Of a DNA stretch of 6,507 bases, positions 1 through 4,155 are shown piece by piece (positions within the stretch are counted from its first letter, which is position 1; the number at the start of each line of letters is the position of its first letter). The notes under the pieces were generated by a model, which saw only the letters and a program-made list of their open reading frames with translations, was not told where the DNA came from and made no database searches. The position numbers were made by a program, and so were the translations under genes. Source of the stretch: Candidatus Levyibacteriota bacterium (lineage in GTDB: Bacteria; Patescibacteriota; Microgenomatia; Levybacterales; UBA12049); the NCBI GenBank assembly GCA_003173995.1, contig PRDT01000002.1:1-6507 (forward strand), in the 5' to 3' direction.

Positions 1-839
1 GTCAAGGTCTTCTTGAACTCAATCAAAGTCTTGCAAGAAATGACTTTAAAGAAGCAAAGACAATGCTTGATAGCGCAAAAAGCAAATTCCCTGTTGGGAC
101 AAAAGAAGAGCAACAAATTAATGATCTGGCTGCAAAAGTAGACAAAAGTCTTGCCGACACAGCCCAAATAAATTCAGTTGACGCCAAAAAAGTTGATAGT
201 TCTTCCTCTCCTCTTCTTGCCTTTGCAGCAAAGCAAAATGGTAATTATGTCACTGCCGATAGCACTAATTTTTATGTTGTGAGTGATACAGGAATATCCC
301 AAACTCCACAAAAAGGCACAACAAGTAAGACAATTATTAAAAACGCGAAAGATTGGACAAATGTTGGTGGGTTTGGCACCTATTTAGGCAATTTTTATTT
401 GCTTGATAAAAGTAGTGGCATTATTAAATATGTGGCAGCTGCTGGAAATACCTATGGTAAAGCTGATTATTTTGCCACAGGAGTAAAGCCTGACTTGTCC
501 AATGCAACATCTCTTGCTATTGATGGGTCAATTTGGGTGCTTTCAAAAGATGGGTCAGTCCAGAAATTCACCAAGGGCAAGGCTGACAATATTACATTGA
601 CAGGGCTTGATGGCAAATTCTCCTCCCCTACTCGCATTGTGACATCAGTTGATGATGACAATATGTATATCCTTGATAATGGTAACAATCGTGTTGTTGT
701 CTTTAAAAAAGACGGAACCTATGTCTCCCAGTATGGCGCCAATATCTTAAAGAGTGCAACAGAAATGGCAGTTGATGAGAAAAATAAGAAAATCTTTGTC
801 CTCTCAGGCAGTGATATCTACCAAATAGACCTCAAATAA
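1..839 (+). CDS. NHL/beta-propeller repeat protein, C-terminal part (5' end outside window)
   Basis: The frame is open from the left edge (first whole codon at 3) to TAA at 837-839, giving 278 visible residues; the ATG at 63 is internal because coding runs through it. The first 70 or so visible residues are charged, probably helical and TPR-like (LARNDFKEAKTMLDSAK). The rest has repeated beta-strand units typical of a propeller: NFYLLDKSSGIIKY, GSIWVLSKDGSVQKF, and the clearest blade, MYILDNGNNRVVVFKKDG, which fits the NHL consensus (D-x-G-N-N-R-V-x-V-F-x-x-DG). The last blade ends at the stop (IFVLSGSDIYQIDL). NHL propellers usually act as binding or scaffold surfaces; no catalytic residues are visible. 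Location cannot be judged without the N-terminus. It ends 47 bases before smpB, with no terminator visible between them. Confidence 0.88.
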   Translation, partial: QGLLELNQSLARNDFKEAKTMLDSAKSKFPVGTKEEQQINDLAAKVDKSLADTAQINSVDAKKVDSSSSPLLAFAAKQNGNYVTADSTNFYVVSDTGISQTPQKGTTSKTIIKNAKDWTNVGGFGTYLGNFYLLDKSSGIIKYVAAAGNTYGKADYFATGVKPDLSNATSLAIDGSIWVLSKDGSVQKFTKGKADNITLTGLDGKFSSPTRIVTSVDDDNMYILDNGNNRVVVFKKDGTYVSQYGANILKSATEMAVDEKNKKIFVLSGSDIYQIDLK

Positions 840-851
840 AGCCTCCTCAAG

Positions 852-880
852 TTTACTTTGCCCAGGAAAAACGCTATCAT
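852..880 (+). promoter_or_regulatory. Putative smpB promoter giving a leaderless mRNA
   Basis: A -35-like TTTACT (852-857, 4/6 to TTGACA) and a -10-like TATCAT (875-880, 5/6 to TATAAT) are separated by 17 bases. Six bases (881-886) follow before the ATG at 887, so the predicted +1 is the A of the start codon. No Shine-Dalgarno sequence lies at a usable distance. Seen by eye; the transcription start is inference. Confidence 0.6.
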
Positions 881-886
881 AGGCTT

Positions 887-1318
887 ATGAAAATCTATAA
901 CAAACGTGCTAATTTTGACTATGAATTACATGAGCATTTTGAGGCTGGCATTCATTTGCATGGAGCCGAGGTGAAGGCAGTGAAATTAGGCCATGCTGAC
1001 CTTACGGGCAGCCATGTCAGAATTCTTGGGAGTGAGGCATATTTGGTAAATGCTCAGATATTTCCCTATAAATACGCACGACCCGAGAATTATGATGAGA
1101 GGCGTACTCGAAAGCTCCTTTTACATAAGAAGGAAATCATGGCTCTTCGATCCAAAATGGATGGCCAAAACTTGACACTTGTGCCTATTTCCCTGTATAC
1201 TACCCATAACTTGATCAAGCTCGAATTAGCCTTGGGTAAAGGAAAGAAGAAGTACGAGAAAAAGGAGGCTAAAAAGAGAAAAGACTTAGACCGAGAGCTT
1301 GAAAGAGGGTACGTTTAA
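887..1318 (+). CDS. smpB: SsrA-binding protein SmpB
   Basis: The 143-residue product is SmpB, the tmRNA partner that binds its tRNA-like domain and carries it into the A site of stalled ribosomes. Family signatures are present in order: NKRANFDYEL near the start (5-14), the FEAGIHLHGAEVKAVK block of the OB-fold barrel (18-33), YLVNAQIFPY (52-61), RTRKLLLHKKEI (73-84), LVPISLY (98-104) and KLELALGKGKKKYEKKE (111-127). The basic, helical C-terminal tail (128-143) normally lies in the mRNA channel. It is slightly shorter than the roughly 150-160 residues usual in the family but lacks nothing obvious. The start at 887 matches the family N-terminus and leaves no room for a Shine-Dalgarno site, suggesting leaderless translation. 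The ssrA gene starts 46 bases after the stop, so protein and RNA partners are probably co-transcribed. Confidence 0.97.
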   Translation: MKIYNKRANFDYELHEHFEAGIHLHGAEVKAVKLGHADLTGSHVRILGSEAYLVNAQIFPYKYARPENYDERRTRKLLLHKKEIMALRSKMDGQNLTLVPISLYTTHNLIKLELALGKGKKKYEKKEAKKRKDLDRELERGYV

Positions 1319-1341
1319 AACCTGTCGGCATTCGCACAAAG

Positions 1342-1358
1342 ACAAACAAATTGTTTGT
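1342..1358. repeat. 17-base AT-rich palindrome just upstream of ssrA
   Basis: Two 8-base arms (ACAAACAA and TTGTTTGT) flank a single central A. As RNA, a 6-bp stem with a 5-base loop could form, followed by TTTT, and it ends 6 bases before the tmRNA 5' end at 1365. It could be a weak attenuator, a processing signal for the smpB-ssrA transcript, or an operator. No convincing -10 hexamer for a separate ssrA promoter is visible here. Confidence 0.5.
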
Positions 1359-1364
1359 TTTTCT

Positions 1365-1785
1365 GGGGATGAACTGATTCGACAGGAAAGGCTCTTTAAA
1401 AACTGCAAGCCGACTTTGATGAGTAGTCGTTAAACAGAATCAAAATATAAATGCAGGATTCAAATCTGCAAACGGCATTAGCCAATGGCTAACAGACCGT
1501 GCTGATGAGTTCGTAGGTGCAATTGCACCTCAACAATTCGCACAGGTCCGACTCTTTGCATAAAAGAGGCCTGTCTCTTAATTTCTTTCTCAACGGAATT
1601 AGGAAGGCATAAACTAGTTGAGAGGACGATAAAGACACCTGGTTGGACCTTTATCTGAATTTATACCTTGGGTATATGTATTCCTGCCAATGGGAAAAGC
1701 ATATATCGAGAATAAAATATTGGCTACGCTTGTAGATGTTCTTATTTAGTGTTCTTGGACTCGAGTTCATAGCTCGACATCTCCA
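1365..1785 (+). ncRNA. ssrA: tmRNA (SsrA)
   Basis: Transfer-messenger RNA that rescues stalled ribosomes and tags the incomplete protein. The acceptor stem is GGGGATG (1365-1371) with CATCTCC (1778-1784, one G-U pair), with A1785 as discriminator; CCA is not encoded (1786-1788 read CAA). The 5' domain has the conserved GATTCGACAGG. The T-arm is a 5-bp stem (1761-1765 with 1773-1777), with loop TTCATAG. PK1 has stems CGACT/AGTCG (1411-1415, 1425-1429) and TTTGAT/ATCAAA (1415-1420, 1439-1444). Helix 5 pairs CTCTTT (1552-1557) with AAAGAG (1563-1568). PK2 has stems AATTTC/GGAATT (1580-1585, 1595-1600) and CTCAAC/GTTGAG (1589-1594, 1617-1622). A PK3 stem pairs GATAAAG/CTTTATC (1628-1634, 1649-1655). 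GGCTACGCTTGTAGA (from 1722) is a typical PK4/3' segment. The gene lies right behind smpB and is closed by a strong terminator. At about 421 bases it is somewhat longer than usual because the mRNA-like region is enlarged. Confidence 0.95.
1453..1563 (+). other. Probable tmRNA tag reading frame (36 codons, unusually long)
   Basis: The expected resume codon is GCA at 1453, eight bases after PK1 and following ATATAAAT, much like the ATATAACT before the resume codon of Bacillus subtilis tmRNA as I recall it. This frame stays open for 36 codons to TAA at 1561-1563. The tag would begin AGFKSANGISQ and end APQQFAQVRLFA; the middle includes WLTDRADEFVGAI. The stop falls in the loop of helix 5, where tmRNA tags normally stop, which supports this frame. 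The end (LFA) is small and hydrophobic like other protease-recognised tags, but is not the usual ALAA. Mycoplasma tags are also long and end in FA. The +1 frame offers a short rival ending ALANG with a stop at 1490-1492. Confidence 0.55.
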
Positions 1786-1786
1786 C

Positions 1787-1816
1787 AAAAAAACTCCCAG
1801 TAATGGGAGTTTTTTT
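1787..1816. terminator. Rho-independent terminator after ssrA, symmetrical
   Basis: The 7-bp stem ACTCCCA (1793-1799) / TGGGAGT (1804-1810) has a GTAA loop. It is flanked by an A-run (1787-1792) and a T-run (1811-1816) that can extend the stem to 13 bp. Symmetry means it could stop transcription from either side. It begins two bases after the tmRNA discriminator and separates the smpB-ssrA unit from the next promoter at 1827. Confidence 0.92.
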
Positions 1817-1826
1817 ATTCTTTGCG

Positions 1827-1855
1827 TTGACATATCTTATAGGACAAGATATAAT
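1827..1855 (+). promoter_or_regulatory. Consensus sigma-70-type promoter for the 252-residue protein gene
   Basis: A perfect TTGACA (1827-1832), a 17-base spacer and a perfect TATAAT (1850-1855). The predicted start is at 1862-1863, only 4-5 bases before the ATG at 1867; the bases between (CCCTTTACTT) are pyrimidine-rich and contain no Shine-Dalgarno site. The mRNA is predicted to be nearly leaderless. A full-consensus promoter implies strong, probably constitutive transcription. Confidence 0.88.
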
Positions 1856-1866
1856 TCCCTTTACTT

Positions 1867-2625
1867 ATGGCAGGAGCAGATAGCGGACATTTCACAGATC
1901 AATCAGCAGCACAATATCGCAGTGGTGAACGAACGGGACTAGAGCGTTTGCGAATTACACCAGGTGATATTGCTACAGCTCGAAGTGAGATGCACAATCG
2001 CTTTAGTACAGGTGATCATTCTCGTGCATATATTCTTGCTGCCGACTTTTTGACTCTTTTCCCGGGGGAAAGGCCAGCTAGCTTAGATACACCTCAAGTT
2101 ACAGAAGATTTGATTCGTTATATGGGTAATATTAGACGAGCAGGCGGCTCTACTGTAGCTGAAGGATATTTTCATATCATGGATGAGGCTCGTGTTTTGT
2201 TAGCCCCTACACAGAGAGAAGCATTAGCCAAACAAAGACCATCTGAAGAAGTAATTGAAGCACGTTTGGCATACGGTCGCCAGCATGGTCTGACTAGTCA
2301 TTTACCTTTTGCACAACGAGTAGTTGAACTTGCCCCAGAATTAGCAGCATTACCATCCCTCCAATATGATGAGGCTGAATATCGAACACAGATAGCATTT
2401 ATCCAAAACCCTCATCCTCGTGATGGAGTAGCTGTCGACCATCTTATTATAGATGGTGCAGCCCTCAAAACGCTTGATCCACTGAAATGGGAAAAATCTC
2501 CTACCGTAAAAATGACCGAGGAGTTAGTAGCACGAATGAACGAGCGCCTTGATTATTATCGAAGTCAAGGAAAAATAGATTTCTTCTGGACATTAGCACG
2601 AGCAATGGCAACTCTGGTTGCATAA
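1867..2625 (+). CDS. Hypothetical protein, 252 residues, no recognised family
   Basis: I do not recognise this protein. It has no signal peptide, no hydrophobic membrane span and no cysteine motif. It appears mainly helical and soluble, rich in Ala, Arg and Glu (PTQREALAKQRPSEEVIEARLAYGR around residues 115-140). A short beta-like segment, VAVDHLIIDGAALKTLDP, lies near 190-207, and a charged helical end (KMTEELVARMNERLDYYRSQGK, split by no obvious boundary) precedes a hydrophobic tail FFWTLARAMATLVA. The ATG at 1867 is chosen because a consensus promoter places the transcript start 4-5 bases upstream; the next in-frame Met is residue 42. Transcription probably gives a single-gene unit: a terminator lies before the promoter, and downstream comF is convergent, its stop codon only 3 bases away, so the two 3' ends must overlap. 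Codons are ordinary for the window. It may be lineage-specific. Confidence 0.85.
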   Translation: MAGADSGHFTDQSAAQYRSGERTGLERLRITPGDIATARSEMHNRFSTGDHSRAYILAADFLTLFPGERPASLDTPQVTEDLIRYMGNIRRAGGSTVAEGYFHIMDEARVLLAPTQREALAKQRPSEEVIEARLAYGRQHGLTSHLPFAQRVVELAPELAALPSLQYDEAEYRTQIAFIQNPHPRDGVAVDHLIIDGAALKTLDPLKWEKSPTVKMTEELVARMNERLDYYRSQGKIDFFWTLARAMATLVA

Positions 2626-2628
2626 TAC

Positions 2629-3318
2629 TTATTCTCTCTGATCACGAGCAAGTGCTACTCCCCATACCTTTTCAAACCCAGCTTTTTTAAGGGCATGGGC
2701 TGCCTCAGCAAGCGTTGAGCCGGTCGTCAAAATATCGTCAATAACAAAAGCTGTCTCCGCTCCTCTTGTACCAACAAACCGAAATGCATCTTTCATATTA
2801 TCTGCGCGTTCTTCTTTTCTAAGACCATATTGCGGCTTGGTCTCTTTTTGTCTTGAGAGTCCTTTTATTATTTTCAAATCAAACTTCTTTCCCAATTCTT
2901 TTGCTAAAAGCTCTGCTTGGTTGTAACCACGTTCTCTCAAGCGTTTTTTGGAAAGTGGAATAGGAAGAATAAAAGGCTTTGTCTCAAGAGCTTTTTGGAA
3001 GAGTTCTTGTTGGATAAGAGATTCATACAACATTTCTCCTAAAAATTCCTTGAGACCTGAAAGATATGGCTGATATTTAAATTGATACAACAGCTTTTTC
3101 ATAATGCCTTTGTAGACGACTCCGCAAAAAGAACCATCAATACTATATTTTTTCAGGCATACTGGATGAGTCATCCCATCAAATGAGGCTTTTCCACAAA
3201 TAAGACAAATGCCTCTGGTGTCAAAAGAAATAGTTGCAAAACATGAAGCACACACATACTCCCCTATTTTTTTACAGCCAACACATTTTTTGGGAAATAA
3301 GATATCAAGAAGACCCAT
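2629..3318 (-). CDS. comF: ComF family protein (zinc-finger phosphoribosyltransferase-like)
   Basis: A 229-residue ComF/GntX-type protein. The N-terminus has paired cysteines typical of the family's zinc-binding 'double zinc ribbon': C12-x2-C15, C23-x2-C26, then C38-x2-C41 with H51/C54. The middle carries the family blocks LLYQFKY (about 72-78), LPIPLSKKRLRERGYNQAELLA and LSRQKETKPQYGLRKEER. The C-terminus has the PRPP-binding loop FVIDDILTTGST (191-202) with the two acidic residues D194-D195. In Bacillus and Haemophilus, ComF acts in DNA uptake during natural transformation, with a likely helicase/primosome link; its exact reaction is not settled. The full length matches the family (about 210-240). 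The start at 3318 gives the expected MGLLDILFPKKCVGC opening. It converges with the 252-residue gene and diverges from the phosphoglycerate mutase gene across 51 bases. Confidence 0.95.
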   Translation of the reverse strand: MGLLDILFPKKCVGCKKIGEYVCASCFATISFDTRGICLICGKASFDGMTHPVCLKKYSIDGSFCGVVYKGIMKKLLYQFKYQPYLSGLKEFLGEMLYESLIQQELFQKALETKPFILPIPLSKKRLRERGYNQAELLAKELGKKFDLKIIKGLSRQKETKPQYGLRKEERADNMKDAFRFVGTRGAETAFVIDDILTTGSTLAEAAHALKKAGFEKVWGVALARDQRE

Positions 3319-3324
3319 ATCTTG

Positions 3325-3333
3325 AGTGTAGCA
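3325..3333 (-). promoter_or_regulatory. Putative extended -10 promoter of comF (leaderless)
   Basis: Read on the minus strand, TGC plus TACACT forms an extended -10 (TGn followed by a 4/6 hexamer). Six bases (CAAGAT) separate it from the ATG, so the predicted +1 is the A of the start codon at 3318. No good -35 is visible, which fits the extended -10 class. Weak on its own; it gains weight from the same spacing at the other genes. Confidence 0.4.
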
Positions 3334-3357
3334 CTAGCAAAATAGCCTCTGTTGGGG

Positions 3358-3363
3358 TAGTAT
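3358..3363 (+). promoter_or_regulatory. Weak -10-like hexamer before the phosphoglycerate mutase gene
   Basis: TAGTAT (4/6 to consensus) lies six bases upstream of the ATG at 3370, again placing +1 on the start codon. A -35-like TAGCAA (3335-3340, 3/6) sits 17 bases further up. GGGG at 3354-3357 lies 13-16 bases upstream and is too far and too poor for a standard Shine-Dalgarno site. Tentative. Confidence 0.25.
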
Positions 3364-3369
3364 ATCTGT

Positions 3370-3930
3370 ATGGCAAAAATTCTCCTCATACGGCATGGCC
3401 AGTCTCTTGATAACCTCAATCACATTTTTACAGGCTGGAGAGATACCGACCTTTCCCCAGATGGTATTGAAGAAGCAAAAGGCATTGGTGAAAAGCTCAA
3501 GGATGTTGCCATAACAAAAGCGTACTGCTCAGACTTAATTCGCTCCAAGCACACAACAGAGTATGCTCTAGGTAACTATCATCCAAATGTCTCTATTATT
3601 GTGGATCCTCGCCTCAGGGAGAGGGACTATGGTGAGATTGCAGGTAAAAATAAAGACGAACTGGCAAGAGAATACCCAAAAGAGTTTCCTTTGTGGCATC
3701 GGTCATTTGATGTTCCTCCTCCAGGCGGAGAGAGCATCAAAGATGTTGAAAAAAGGGTCCTTCCAGCACTTCATGACATTATGAGTGAGGCAAAACCCGA
3801 TGATATTATCCTTATCTCCTGTCATGGCAATTCTATGCGTCCTATCAGACGGTATTTTGAACATATGTCTGATGAAGAAATGGCATCATTTGACCATACT
3901 CCTGGAATGATCTACGAATACTCATTTTAG
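3370..3930 (+). CDS. gpmA: 2,3-bisphosphoglycerate-dependent phosphoglycerate mutase, short form
   Basis: A histidine phosphatase superfamily enzyme that interconverts 3- and 2-phosphoglycerate in glycolysis, in the cytoplasm. Seen: LLIRHGQS (5-12) with the phospho-acceptor H9; FTGWRDTDLSPDG (20-32), which is diagnostic of GpmA-type mutases; R58 in CSDLIRSKHT; the catalytic glutamate block LRERDYGEIAGKNKDE (82-97, E84); PPPGGES (116-122); and the second catalytic histidine in SCHGNSMRPIRRYFEHMSDEEM (H152). At 186 residues it is much shorter than E. coli GpmA (about 250), with the loss mainly in the segment between the Glu block and the second His and at the C-terminus, but every active-site position is present. 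A general phosphatase of the same superfamily is possible, though the FTGW and GNSMR blocks favour the mutase. It ends with TAG; the tRNA promoter begins 7 bases after the stop. Confidence 0.92.
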   Translation: MAKILLIRHGQSLDNLNHIFTGWRDTDLSPDGIEEAKGIGEKLKDVAITKAYCSDLIRSKHTTEYALGNYHPNVSIIVDPRLRERDYGEIAGKNKDELAREYPKEFPLWHRSFDVPPPGGESIKDVEKRVLPALHDIMSEAKPDDIILISCHGNSMRPIRRYFEHMSDEEMASFDHTPGMIYEYSF

Positions 3931-3936
3931 CCTCCA

Positions 3937-3945
3937 TGGTATAAT
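3937..3945 (+). promoter_or_regulatory. Extended -10 promoter of the tRNA-Ser gene
   Basis: TGG followed by a perfect TATAAT (3940-3945) is an extended -10. The predicted start near 3952-3953 is only 2-3 bases before the mature tRNA 5' end at 3955. There is no matching -35. The tRNA therefore seems to be transcribed separately from gpmA with almost no leader to process. Confidence 0.7.
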
Positions 3946-3954
3946 AAAACCCTT

Positions 3955-4040
3955 GGAGGAGTCGCATAGTGGCCCATTGCGGGAGTTCGCTAAACTCTTG
4001 AGCCGTAAGGCTCGCGCAGGTTCAAATCCTGTCTCCTCCG
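3955..4040 (+). tRNA. tRNA-Ser (anticodon GCU)
   Basis: A class II tRNA with a long variable arm. Acceptor GGAGGAG (3955-3961) pairs fully with CTCCTCC (4033-4039), and the discriminator is G4040, as in serine tRNAs. D-stem GCA/TGC (3964-3966, 3978-3980) has GG in the loop. Anticodon stem GGAGT/ACTCT (3982-3986, 3994-3998) has loop TCGCTAA and anticodon GCT at 3989-3991, reading AGC/AGU serine codons. The variable arm is GAGCC-GTAA-GGCTC. T-arm GCAGG-TTCAAAT-CCTGT spans 4016-4032. CCA is not encoded at this position (4041-4043 read CAG), so it would be added by the CCA enzyme. Position 33, almost always U, reads C here. The last 19 bases (through C4041) recur 93 bases downstream. Confidence 0.93.
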
Positions 4041-4136
4041 CAGAAGGATTTGAATGCCGGACGAAGCGATAGCGCAGGAGGCGGGGTCGCGAGTTTGCGA
4101 AGCAAAACTTGTGACCAAATCCTGTCTCCTCCGCCA
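4016..4136 (+). repeat. Duplicated 3' end of tRNA-Ser with a structured 93-base tail
   Basis: A 19-base perfect direct repeat runs from CAAATCCTG to CTCCTCCGC at 4023-4041 and 4116-4134 (period 93). The distal copy continues as GCCA, i.e. discriminator G plus an encoded CCA, unlike the tRNA itself. The T-stem strand GCAGG also recurs (4016-4020 and 4074-4078), so the tail can be drawn as a second T-arm with a greatly enlarged loop. GGAGGCG (4077-4083) can alternatively pair with the distal CTCCTCC (6 of 7). An inverted repeat TTCAAATCC/GGATTTGAA (4021-4029, 4046-4054) could compete with the normal T-arm. Possible readings are an attachment-site scar, a degenerate tRNA copy, or a functional tail. 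Confidence 0.8.
4086..4115 (+). other. Strong hairpin between the two tRNA 3' end copies
   Basis: GTCGCGAGTTTGC (4086-4098) pairs with GCAAAACTTGTGAC (4102-4115) around a GAA loop: 13 pairs including some G-U, with one bulged A. It is not followed by a T-run on the + strand, so it is not a normal terminator. It sits exactly inside the segment separating the repeated tRNA end. Confidence 0.75.
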
Positions 4137-4155
4137 ATATGCCACAAAAACTTTT

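Noticed and set aside
63..839. ATG at 63 as the start of the propeller gene
   Set aside because: The frame is open back to base 3 with continuous helical sequence; the gene is cut by the window edge.
1342..1364. AT-rich palindrome plus T-run as a terminator of smpB
   Set aside because: The stem is only AT-rich 6-8 bp with almost no loop and runs directly into tmRNA; co-transcription and processing is more likely.
1454..1492. Short tmRNA tag in the +1 frame ending ALANG
   Set aside because: It resembles ALA-type ends, but its stop lies in the stem of an internal hairpin rather than in helix 5, and its resume codon would be CAG instead of Ala/Gly. Kept only as an alternative or relic.
1651..1942. 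Short open frames on both strands over the tmRNA 3' end and terminator
   Set aside because: They overlap the folded tmRNA, its terminator and the consensus promoter, and have no start signals or recognisable product.
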